Assembly (NCBI GenBank): GCA_964354265.1
Contig: CAYGYY010000084.1
Location: 1 to 8,430 of the forward strand
Source of the DNA: Fen731 sp964354265
GTDB taxonomy: Bacteria; Actinomycetota; Humimicrobiia; Humimicrobiales; Humimicrobiaceae
Direction of reading: 5' to 3'
Length of the DNA: 8,430 nucleotides
Below are positions 1 through 5,220 of the stretch, one piece after another. The notes beneath the pieces are model-generated. The model was not told the origin of the DNA and made no database searches. It was given only the letters and a program-made list of their open reading frames with translations. The number at the start of each line of letters is the position of its first letter. Within the stretch, counting starts at the first letter, position 1. A program made the position numbers and the translations under genes.

Positions 1-61
1 AAAACTCTCTTAAGATAGGTTATATAAATATTATTTCATAAGAACTTTTAGATTATTAGGT

Positions 62-230
62 CTTATCAGTTTTAATAGATTACCGTAATCATCATTAGAA
101 CCAATCCAGAACCATATTAACTAATTATTTTATAATACGCCAAGAGCACGATAATCCTTTGTTATACGTAAAGAGAAAATTGGCCTTGTTGAATGAATCC
201 GCTTAAAATGAAGGCTTGGATGATAGGTTA
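62..230 (-). pseudogene. RelE/ParE-type toxin remnant with two nonsense codons
   Basis: Read on the minus strand, this encodes the middle and C-terminal part of a small RelE/ParE-superfamily toxin, including YHPSLHFKRIHSTRPIFSLR, then TKDYRALG, WFWIG and a DDYGNLLK-like end. Two in-frame stops interrupt it: TAA at 130-132, where the second copy has a Gln codon, and TAG at 121-123, where the second copy has a Glu codon. The N-terminal part is missing and the homology stops at the junction near 230. No partner antitoxin is present at this copy. Active members of this family are small mRNA-cleaving or gyrase-targeting toxins; this copy cannot make a full product. Confidence 0.8.
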
Positions 231-331
231 ATGATTACTGGACCAAAAAGTACTTCTCTTAAATGAAAAAGCGGGTATTTGTAATAAGAATTAACTGGAT
301 TATATCCCTGAAATGAAATTTATGTAAATCT
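227..331 (-). pseudogene. Scrap of the unknown gene also found at 4517-4742
   Basis: On the minus strand the reading frame gives YNPVNSYYKYPLFHLREVLF followed by GPVIIN. It is clearly related to the C-terminal part of the unknown gene at 4517-4742. A TAA codon interrupts the frame upstream of that motif, where the other copy has Tyr. The frame around the T-rich tract is intact here and shows that the other copy carries one extra T. Homology ends at about 331. I do not recognise the protein family. Confidence 0.6.
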
Positions 332-409
332 GTAAGCATGCCAGACTGTTTTGGGCCAGGGCCTTATATAAGAAGTCTTAACTCCCCTTTTAAAAATCCG
401 AATAATCAC

Positions 410-537
410 AATTTATATAATCATCTTTGAGAAAATTATGCCCTTATGATATATCTTCCAAGCTTTTCCATTGATTTGGCAAATCTCGGATAAATCCTGC
501 AACTGCAGTATACATTAAAACCGGAGTGGCACCATGA
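410..537 (-). mobile_element. IS91-family (Y2) transposase remnant
   Basis: One minus-strand frame reads SWCHSGFNVYCSCRIYPRF, then AKSMEKLGRYIIRA, a stop, FSQR and another stop. This matches my recollection of the conserved block of IS91-type transposases, where a WRHSGF segment is followed by a basic region and a block like ENLARYIIRASFSQERMTY. The stops lie at TAA 436-438 and TGA 421-423. Only about 40 codons are recognisable and neither the Y2 catalytic tyrosines nor the zinc-binding N-terminus is present. It is therefore a dead fragment, and no element ends can be defined. The family call rests on motif memory, not on a search. Confidence 0.65.
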
Positions 538-574
538 GCATATAAGTTCTATGACCCCCTATCTGTAAAAAGTA

Positions 575-748
575 ATTGGTGTTTGGCTTTTTCTGTTCTT
601 GACTAAATTCGTCTTTTTAGCAGTTATTGACATATTGTTTGGTCAAGCAGTCGAAATTAGTGGATTCATAGGGTTAATTGCAGTTATTCTAATGATGACG
701 ATACTTAAAGAATTAATATATTATGTTTTTAACAAATTAGCTGATTAG
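575..748 (+). pseudogene. C-terminal part of a small membrane protein
   Basis: An open plus-strand frame of about 57 codons ends at TAG 746-748, only 28 bp from the convergent end of the ABC-like gene. The peptide has two hydrophobic stretches, around WLFLFLTKFVFLAVIDILF and FIGLIAVILMM, then a charged amphipathic end (KELIYYVFNKLAD). No ATG opens the frame, a TAA precedes it, and the only usable initiators are ATT at 575 or TTG at 599 without a good ribosome binding site. It is more likely the tail of a truncated two-TM protein than an intact gene. Its convergent placement could mean it was once a partner of the ABC-type membrane protein, which is inference only. Confidence 0.4.
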
Positions 749-776
749 CATAATTTTAAGCACTGACGTCAGGTCA

Positions 777-1601
777 TTAACTAGTCAAAGTTATTCTATT
801 AGAAATCTCTTTTAGTCGTAGCCACTCTTGGTAATACAGCGGCGATTCTGTGTAACTCTCTATGAACTGAAAAACATACATGACAATTGCAAAAATCGAT
901 CCATATTCTAAGCTAGCACTTGTTGTTGTAGCTACAGTAAAAACTAGCAATGGAATAGCAGTCAGCCACGCTAAAGAGTAATTCACCGTTTCTAAATCAG
1001 ATAACCTGATATTCCATTTCATAAAACGATTTAAATGTCTTTTGGTTATAGAGTTGTTTCTTTTAGCAACAACATCTACCCGTTTTTCGAACTCGTCATT
1101 CCAGCCAGCATTAAGCTGAACAGTCTTCCTTGTGGTAACCACATATATAGCTAAAGTAACTAACGAAGCCACAACACAAGCAATTGCTACAGACATATCC
1201 AGCTTGAAAAGAATTATTAAAGTCCCAACTAATCCGATTATGTATGTAAAAAGATTTGGAAGTGAATTTTCTAAGAACTCGACAATTTCATTAAGCAAGC
1301 TCAACTGAGCCGCTTTCTTACTAGTTGATAATGCTGAGCTATTAGAGGCTAATTCACTTCCGAGAACTACATACATATACGCATATGCCCTAGAGTCGAT
1401 TAATCTACGTAATGCACCAATGCTGACTGTAAATAACCCTAAAACTCCAAGAAATATCAGACCACTATATGAATCATTTAATAAGTCATTTATTGCGATG
1501 CCAATGACTAAAGGAAAAAGAAGTTCTGCGATTGACTCTATAAAAAGCAGCCCAAAAGTAATACTAAGACGTTTTTTAAACCTGCTGACTATCTTTTTCA
1601 T
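777..1601 (-). CDS. Stand-alone six-TM ABC-transporter-like membrane protein
   Basis: This 274-residue integral membrane protein resembles the transmembrane half of type-I ABC exporters (ABC_membrane_3-like), but has no nucleotide-binding domain and no Walker motifs. Hydrophobic segments lie at about residues 13-38, 44-63, 114-133, 136-156, 208-228 and 234-250, which gives six TM helices. Long polar intracellular-type loops occur at about 64-112 (with an RRLIDSRAYAYMY segment) and 157-207 (with TRKTVQLNAGWNDEFEKRVD), as in exporter coupling regions. The length equals one TM domain, so it is not simply truncated; free-standing proteins of this type are known. No ATPase gene is next to it, so any partner is elsewhere. 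The start is the ATG at 1601; no strong Shine-Dalgarno is visible, and a minus-strand terminator hairpin sits only about 35 bp upstream. Substrate unknown. Confidence 0.75.
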   Translation of the reverse strand: MKKIVSRFKKRLSITFGLLFIESIAELLFPLVIGIAINDLLNDSYSGLIFLGVLGLFTVSIGALRRLIDSRAYAYMYVVLGSELASNSSALSTSKKAAQLSLLNEIVEFLENSLPNLFTYIIGLVGTLIILFKLDMSVAIACVVASLVTLAIYVVTTRKTVQLNAGWNDEFEKRVDVVAKRNNSITKRHLNRFMKWNIRLSDLETVNYSLAWLTAIPLLVFTVATTTSASLEYGSIFAIVMYVFQFIESYTESPLYYQEWLRLKEISNRITLTS

Positions 1602-1632
1602 AGATTACTATTTACCACATTTATTAACTAAC

Positions 1633-1663
1633 TAAAGTAAAAAAGAGACCTTAGTGGTCTCTT
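1633..1663 (-). terminator. Rho-independent terminator, minus strand
   Basis: A perfect 9-bp stem, AAAGAGACC with GGTCTCTTT, closes a 5-nt loop. On the minus strand the stem is followed by a T-run (GGTCTCTTTTTTAC), the classic order for intrinsic termination. The plus strand lacks a comparable T-run. It would stop transcripts coming from higher coordinates before they enter the ABC-like gene, leaving only about 35 bp for a promoter, or it could act as an attenuator. Confidence 0.7.
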
Positions 1664-1776
1664 TAGTAAAAGCATAAGCACATTGGTTCGCATTAAGAGA
1701 CTCTAACTTTCGACCTTTTCCTATCAATGCCTTATCTAAAAGTCTAAACGAAATTATTTAAATTATAGAGCCGGAT

Positions 1777-1819
1777 TACCTATATTTAAAGAAAAAAATA
1801 AATTCTTTAAATATAGGTA
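1777..1819. repeat. 17-bp perfect inverted repeat
   Basis: The arms are TACCTATATTTAAAGAA (1777-1793) and its exact complement (1803-1819), separated by a 9-bp A-rich loop. The stem is very AT-rich. The loop and flanks do not give a clear terminator T-run on the plus strand. It could be a bidirectional terminator-like hairpin, a protein-binding palindrome or the collapsed ends of a small mobile element. Confidence 0.7.
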
Positions 1820-2143
1820 GGCAAAGACAATCAATAACCAAAGAAATAAAACCTAGATACAATAATGCCTCCTCAACCAGTTCACCATCTGCAAACTTCT
1901 TGTTTTCAAGAACCAGAAGTATTAACTGATAACCTTTTAATTTCTTTCAGGTTTTAGCTGCCTCCATTGTCAGTTTAAACAAGTTTTAACTTCACAACTT
2001 CACTTGATGATTGGTGGAATTTCTGACAGAGCTATTCTGTTCAAGAGGTTTGCCTGAATATATTCGTTCTGATATTTAAGCCTCACTTTAGCATGATATA
2101 CAGAAAATGCATGAGCAAATTTTGCTGATTTTTATTTAGATTC

Positions 2144-2869
2144 TCAGTCATGAAGGTTTAAATATTTTTTAGCTTCCTGAATGCTGCATTGTCCGCCATG
2201 AGACAGATAAAGATTTTTAGCATTTGAATTTACTATCTTTCTGATGCTTTTTAAATTTTCTTCTATGTCATTACAAAATAATCCAGGCTTGACCTTTCCC
2301 AATGTCTTACCAATTATATCACCGACAATACAATTCCCGCTATCTAATAAAACCGATACCGAACCTTCAGTGTGACCCGGGGTTGATATTACCCTTCCCC
2401 TTACTCCAAACAAATTAAGATCAAGTTCATTTTCTATTTTAAGGTCTGGCACAATGCCATTTTTATCTTTTTGCGGGACATATTTCATAAATTTTAACAT
2501 AAATCCTGCAAATCCAGTGACTGGAGTTACTTTAGCATTTATTCCCTTTATCAGGAATTTTGCATCCTCTTTTTGAATGGCCACTTTGGCACCTGTGATT
2601 CTTTGCAGCTCTTTGACATTTCCGGTATGGTCCATATGCGCATGTGTCAGTATGATGAGTGAAATTCTATCTGGTTTTATTCCAAGGATACCCATCATCT
2701 TTAATATCTTTCTTTCACTTCCAGCAACACCGCAATCTATAATTACCCAGGAGTTTTCACCAGTTAAATCAGCATCACCCTTTATTATATAAGAATCTAC
2801 AAAACCCATTTTTACAGTGGTGACTTCGGGGATTTTGTGTTTGTTTATATTTACATTCTTTTTTTTCAT
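2144..2869 (-). CDS. MBL-fold metallo-hydrolase
   Basis: This 241-residue cytoplasmic enzyme belongs to the metallo-beta-lactamase superfamily, closest in layout to the glyoxalase-II-like and general hydrolase branch. The complete dinuclear metal site is visible: HAHMDH (H76, H78, D80, H81), H166 in GHTEGS, D184 in VGDI and H224 in LSHGG. The N-terminal substrate-side strand carries VDSYIIKGD and WVIIDCG. There is no signal peptide. Length is normal for a single-domain member. The ATG at 2869 is preceded by an AGGGG ribosome binding site at good spacing. The next gene upstream on the same strand is the DUF2148 gene, 208 bp away with a terminator-like hairpin between them, so they are probably not one transcript. 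Substrate is unknown; a thioester or lactone hydrolase is typical for this branch, but nothing here decides it. Confidence 0.9.
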   Translation of the reverse strand: MKKKNVNINKHKIPEVTTVKMGFVDSYIIKGDADLTGENSWVIIDCGVAGSERKILKMMGILGIKPDRISLIILTHAHMDHTGNVKELQRITGAKVAIQKEDAKFLIKGINAKVTPVTGFAGFMLKFMKYVPQKDKNGIVPDLKIENELDLNLFGVRGRVISTPGHTEGSVSVLLDSGNCIVGDIIGKTLGKVKPGLFCNDIEENLKSIRKIVNSNAKNLYLSHGGQCSIQEAKKYLNLHD

Positions 2870-2944
2870 TTATACCCCTAATTTTATTAGCAATACTTTT
2901 TCTATCTTTTTTTGCAGTGTAAATTACATTTCCTTTTAAATCTT

Positions 2945-2950
2945 ATTATA
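2945..2950 (-). promoter_or_regulatory. Candidate -10 box for the MBL gene
   Basis: A perfect TATAAT on the minus strand lies 76 bp upstream of the MBL start codon, in very AT-rich DNA. A TTTACA further upstream (2972-2977) is 21 bp away, longer than the ideal spacing, so the -35 assignment is weak. Confidence 0.25.
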
Positions 2951-3056
2951 TTTTTACAATTAATTCTTTTTTGTAAATAAAAATCACTAAAGATAGATCA
3001 ATACTTGATCCTGCTCTATTTACAGGTCTAGAGGAGCGCCGGAATGGGCCTGGCAG

Positions 3057-3085
3057 AAAAAAGCAAGAATTCTCAGGTTACTTGC
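3057..3085 (-). terminator. Weak terminator-like hairpin at the end of the DUF2148 gene
   Basis: On the minus strand GCAAG (3085-3081) can pair with CTTGC (3067-3063), immediately followed by six T residues (3062-3057). The stem is only 5 bp and spans the stop codon of the DUF2148 gene, so this is a modest call. It supports separate transcription of the downstream MBL gene. Confidence 0.4.
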
Positions 3086-3614
3086 GATCGAAAAAAATAT
3101 TCTTACCTGAAAGGTTGATCGGTATGGCATGCCATGCTATAGAATCATCAGCATAATTCATTTCTGCTGCAGCTTTTCCAGCAGAGTACATTATTCTATT
3201 ATCTACCCTCTCATCAGCAGCAACTGACACAGCAGAACCTAAGGCGATTCCTAAATCTATCATATTGTATGCACATCTGCCCCCAGCCTCTTTGCATTTA
3301 TCACAGTTTTCAAAACCACAAAAAGAGCAGAATTTAAGTCCGGCATAGACACGTTTTACACCTATTAATACTACAGCTTGAGCAGACTTCAGATTTTTAG
3401 CATCACGGGGAAAAATACTTGATGTTCCTTCAAATTCCCGAATATTTATTTCAGCCATTTTTTCAGCTAAAGCATCTTTTTCATTGCCTGTAAGCACCAG
3501 TGTAATTATATTGTCATTCCCCCGGGCCTTTGGTGCAGTACGCGCAGCAGCGCACATACAACTTGCCGTATCTATGATAGCTTTTTCTTCCATTTGTTCC
3601 GAAGAGTACATCAT
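3078..3614 (-). CDS. DUF2148 ferredoxin-domain protein
   Basis: This 178-residue soluble protein has the organisation of the DUF2148 family of predicted iron-sulfur proteins found mainly in anaerobes. It carries an N-terminal CMC pair (C19, C21) followed by a TAPKARG segment. A central cluster-like motif has cysteines at 96, 99, 104, 107 and 114 (CxxC-x4-CxxC-x6-C), which suits binding of an Fe-S cluster or other metal. The C-terminal half has the family-like GIALGSAVSVAADERVDNRI and a nitroreductase-like RIMYSAGKAAAEM segment. No TM segment or signal peptide is seen. The start is the first of two adjacent ATG codons, with GGGAG upstream at good spacing. An extended -10 promoter lies 54 bp upstream. 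A redox role is inferred from the cysteines; the biochemical function of the family is not established to my knowledge. Confidence 0.88.
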   Translation of the reverse strand: MMYSSEQMEEKAIIDTASCMCAAARTAPKARGNDNIITLVLTGNEKDALAEKMAEINIREFEGTSSIFPRDAKNLKSAQAVVLIGVKRVYAGLKFCSFCGFENCDKCKEAGGRCAYNMIDLGIALGSAVSVAADERVDNRIMYSAGKAAAEMNYADDSIAWHAIPINLSGKNIFFDRK

Positions 3615-3667
3615 TTTATTTTTCTCCCTTTTACTTTTTTCGAATTAAATATCAAACACTCGAAGAC

Positions 3668-3676
3668 ATTATAGCA
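3668..3676 (-). promoter_or_regulatory. Extended -10 promoter of the DUF2148 gene
   Basis: The minus strand reads TGCTATAAT, a perfect extended -10 element, 54 bp upstream of the start codon. No good -35 box is seen, as is common for extended -10 promoters. It lies between the 23S rRNA-like fragment and the gene, so the fragment need not be part of the main mRNA. Confidence 0.5.
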
Positions 3677-3700
3677 GGTTAAATATTAAGGTCTCTGGTT

Positions 3701-3728
3701 CCGGTTGAAGATAGCAATCTTTAACCGG
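3701..3728. repeat. 12-bp hairpin at the 3' edge of the 23S fragment
   Basis: CCGGTTGAAGAT (3701-3712) pairs with ATCTTTAACCGG (3717-3728) around the tetraloop AGCA, with one G-T pair. Its inner arm overlaps the A-loop stem of the rRNA fragment: the CCGG at 3725-3728 can pair either with 3701-3704 or with 3736-3739. Confidence 0.7.
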
Positions 3729-3892
3729 CGAACAGCCGGACCCTTGGGACCTGCTGCAGCCCCTGGATGCGATGAGCCGACATCGATGTGCCAAACCACG
3801 CTGTCGATATGGACTCTTGGGCGTGATAAGCCTGTTATCCCCGGAGTACTTTTTATCCGCCAAAGCGACGGCCATTCCACATTGAGCCTAAA
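3719..3892 (-). pseudogene. Isolated 23S rRNA fragment (peptidyl-transferase centre and A-loop)
   Basis: The minus strand carries a domain V segment of 23S rRNA, roughly E. coli 2400-2566. Recognisable landmarks in order are CGGATAAAAAGTACTCC, GGGGATAACAGGC (the A2451 loop), CCCAAGAGTCCATATCGAC, GTTTGGCAC, GATGTCGGCTCATC (the 2503-2506 region), GGTCCCAAGGGT and the A-loop GGCTGTTCGCC. There is no rRNA sequence on either side, so it is not part of an operon. Paired positions are kept by compensatory change: CACGC pairs with GCGTG where E. coli has CCGCC with GGCGG, and the A-loop stem is CCGG/CCGG. Some normally invariant single-stranded positions differ, for example CACATCGATG where CACCTCGATG is expected. 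It does not look like a recent copy of a standard bacterial 23S gene. Apparent ORFs over it on both strands are artefacts. Confidence 0.85.
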
Positions 3893-4041
3893 GTTCAATA
3901 TCAGGGATATTTTTACCTATATAAAAAATTTAGAGGTAATATGTGTAATTTATTAAATTAATCTTTTTTATACAGGCAGATTATGACTTTCTTAAAATAG
4001 GTAAAATAAATATTATTTCATAAGAACTTTTAGACAGTAGG
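3893..4041. other. AT-rich spacer and repeat copy 2, left edge
   Basis: No gene is seen between the rRNA fragment and the toxin remnant. From about 3985 the sequence is the second copy of the repeat that opens the window, starting downstream of the toxin stop codon. A small imperfect hairpin (ATTGAGC with GTTCAAT, 3881-3899) lies at the other edge of the rRNA fragment. Confidence 0.5.
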
Positions 4042-4233
4042 TCATATCTGTTTTAATAGATTATCGTAATCATCATAAGACCCAATCCAGAACCATATTA
4101 TCTCATCATTTTGTAATAAGCCAATAGCACGATAGTCCTTTGTTATACGTAAAGAGAAAATTGGCCTGGTTGAATGAATCCGCTTAAAATGAAGACTTAG
4201 ATGATAGGGGTTATTTTTAAAAACTCTATATGC
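4042..4233 (-). pseudogene. RelE/ParE-type toxin, N-terminus deleted
   Basis: The toxin homology starts at AYRVFKNNPYH and runs through SLHFKRIHSTRPIFSLRITK, DYRAIG, WFWIGSYDDYD and LLKQI to the stop at 4042. That is about 63 residues of a family usually about 85-90 long; the first helix region is missing. The frame stays open upstream to an ATG at 4317, but those codons are the antitoxin gene read in another frame, so the encoded N-terminus is not toxin sequence. The conserved SLHFKRIHST, KDYRA and WFWIGSH-like blocks identify the family. A hybrid product is possible in principle but is most likely inactive. It follows the antitoxin gene on the same strand, as in normal type II toxin-antitoxin pairs. 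Confidence 0.8.
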
Positions 4234-4408
4234 CTGCAGTAAGAGCCTCATCAGCAAGCTTGTCAAGAATATCTTCAGAACCTGAAAAAACTTTCTCCCA
4301 TTTACCTTCTGATTCAATTTCTTCTATAACCCACTTCGCTAAAGCATTCTGTTCTACTTCCGGAAGTTGGGATGCTTTTTCAAATGCTCTTTCTAAAAGC
4401 TTTGTCAT
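4226..4408 (-). CDS. Type II antitoxin, C-terminally truncated
   Basis: This 60-residue protein begins MTKLLERAFEKASQLPEVEQ and continues with NALAKWVIEEIESEGKWEKVF and LADEAL. That is the typical start of a family of small antitoxins paired with RelE/ParE-type toxins, which are usually about 70-75 residues long. The usual toxin-binding tail after LADEAL is missing: the frame meets toxin DNA and stops at TAG 4226-4228. The ATG at 4408 has an AGGAG ribosome binding site at good spacing, so translation may still occur. In an intact pair the antitoxin neutralises the toxin and usually represses its own promoter; without the tail, neutralisation is doubtful. Confidence 0.7.
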   Translation of the reverse strand: MTKLLERAFEKASQLPEVEQNALAKWVIEEIESEGKWEKVFSGSEDILDKLADEALTAGI

Positions 4409-4443
4409 ATTTTTCTCCTCTTGTAGTACCGATTAATTATTTT

Positions 4444-4449
4444 ATCATA
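4444..4449 (-). promoter_or_regulatory. Candidate -10 box of the antitoxin gene
   Basis: TATGAT on the minus strand lies 35 bp upstream of the antitoxin start, with no clear -35 partner. The same region is missing from repeat copy 1. Confidence 0.3.
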
Positions 4450-4516
4450 CTAGACTGGAATTTATAAGAACTTGCTTCTGGATCTCTCTGGTATAAATAT
4501 AATAATTGTCGGTTAT

Positions 4517-4742
4517 TTAGCCTCTGTTAATGATTATTTGACCAAAAAGTACTTCTCTTAAATAAAAAAAGAAAGTGCTCTTGATAAGAATTAGCTGGAT
4601 TATGTTCCGGAAATGAAAAATATATAAATCTGTAATTATTTGCATAATCATCAAATGAATCTGCAGCTTGCAATTTTTTTGGCGGGGGCCTGTCCCTTTT
4701 AAATTCATAAATACCAAGCCAGTCAAGAATCTTTTTTACCAC
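4517..4742 (-). pseudogene. Unknown small protein, frameshifted in an A7/T7 tract
   Basis: The frame from a GTG at 4742 encodes VKKILDWLGIYEFKRDRPPP, then a polar DSFDDYANNYRF segment and FPEHNPANSYQEHF. At the homopolymer 4564-4570 the sequence shifts: the continuation matching repeat copy 1 (YLREVLFGQIIINRG, stop at 4517) is one base out. Copy 1 shows the original frame, so this copy carries one extra T on the coding strand. Corrected length is about 75 residues. The GTG start has no proper ribosome binding site, and the frame is the same as that of the receiver-like gene just upstream, so it may be the tail of that gene. I do not recognise the family. Confidence 0.5.
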
Positions 4743-4772
4743 CTTAATCTTGTTATATATAGCTTTTAGTTT

Positions 4773-5165
4773 CTAATTGGAGATCTTCATTTGCTCTTTT
4801 CTTAAAAATATAACCATGGAATTGTAGAAATCTTCAGCAGAATTACCCTTTAAGATAAAATTCCCTATCCCTATCTCTAAGTACTTCTCTTCAAGTTCAG
4901 GGTCGGTACTTAAGATCACGATTGCCATAGCCAGATACAAAATCTCCAGTTCAGGTATTATGTCTCTTGTTTTATGGTTTACAAACCCTCCGTTTATAAT
5001 TAACACATCCGGTTTTTCTTTTGTTAGTTTTTTATAGAGGCTATCGACTTTATCTACATTTAGAATTTGCCCTATTTCTTTAACCTCTAAATCTTTTATC
5101 TGTGTAATTACAAGCATAAGAGCCGAATCCAGGTGTTTGCTTTTTTCGGCAAGTAAAATTTTCAT
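4773..5165 (-). CDS. Receiver-like (CheY-fold) protein lacking the phospho-acceptor Asp
   Basis: This 130-residue single-domain protein has the strand-helix alternation of response-regulator receivers. It starts MKILLAEKSKHLDSAL, where a receiver has its acidic pair, and only E7 is acidic here. The strand KPDVLIINGGF places N58 where the phosphorylated Asp is expected. The later landmarks are better kept: VILSTDPELEEKYLEIG gives the Ser/Thr position (S86/T87), and GNFILKG gives the conserved Lys (K106). It is therefore a pseudo-receiver or a decaying one, unlikely to be phosphorylated by the usual mechanism. No output domain and no histidine kinase are nearby. The ATG at 5165 has only a weak ribosome binding site. 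It is divergent from the sulfatase gene across about 100 bp. The stop TAG is in the same frame as the unknown gene downstream. Confidence 0.65.
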   Translation of the reverse strand: MKILLAEKSKHLDSALMLVITQIKDLEVKEIGQILNVDKVDSLYKKLTKEKPDVLIINGGFVNHKTRDIIPELEILYLAMAIVILSTDPELEEKYLEIGIGNFILKGNSAEDFYNSMVIFLRKEQMKISN

Positions 5166-5191
5166 TTTTTATTTAAGTATAGCGGTATGGA

Positions 5192-5220
5192 ATTATAATA
5201 GTAACGGTATTGTTCTATAA
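5192..5220 (-). promoter_or_regulatory. Possible promoter for the receiver-like gene
   Basis: TATAAT on the minus strand (5192-5197) has TTATAG 17 bp upstream (5215-5220). It overlaps the candidate plus-strand promoter of the sulfatase gene almost completely, so only one might fire at a time. The assignment is weak because the region is AT-rich. Confidence 0.3.

Larger units (their letters stand above)
1..331 (-). repeat. Diverged repeat, copy 1 (decayed toxin locus)
   Basis: This stretch matches two blocks elsewhere in the window. Positions 1-228 align with about 3985-4211, and about 227-331 align with about 4525-4636, both in the same orientation and at roughly 85-90 percent identity by eye for the first block. 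In the other copy the blocks are separated by about 315 bp holding the start of the toxin, the antitoxin, its promoter and the end of the next gene. Here they are joined directly at a shared GTTA (positions 227-230). The first block may begin before the window. The pattern fits an old duplicated or dispersed locus that lost its centre by deletion. Confidence 0.8.
1602..2143. other. Gene-poor stretch between the ABC-like gene and the MBL hydrolase
   Basis: Apart from the terminator near 1650 and the inverted repeat at 1777-1819, no intact gene is visible. Two short open minus-strand pieces exist. One lies at about 1830-1960 (KKLKGYQLILLVLENKKFAD and onward, with an upstream stop). The other, about 40 codons at about 2000-2120, contains HAKVRLKYQNEYIQANLL and ends in a TGA. 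They look like decayed coding sequence, possibly from a mobile element, but I cannot assign a family. Confidence 0.5.
3985..4636 (-). repeat. Diverged repeat, copy 2 (toxin locus plus unknown gene)
   Basis: This is the longer version of the repeat at 1-331. The outer blocks, about 3985-4211 and 4525-4636, match copy 1. The intervening DNA, with the toxin start, antitoxin and antitoxin promoter region, is absent from copy 1. The homology covers gene ends and spacers as well as coding sequence, so it reflects a copied DNA segment and not only related proteins. Confidence 0.75.

Noticed and set aside
1420..1635. Plus-strand 71-residue open frame inside the ABC-like gene
   Set aside because: It is antisense to a coherent six-TM protein and has no ribosome binding site.
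3669..3956. Three overlapping small open frames on both strands
   Set aside because: They lie over the 23S rRNA fragment and the hairpin, and none has a convincing start or family.
4042..4317. 91-residue toxin starting at 4317
   Set aside because: The first 28 residues are the antitoxin gene read in another frame. Only the part from 4233 down is toxin homology.
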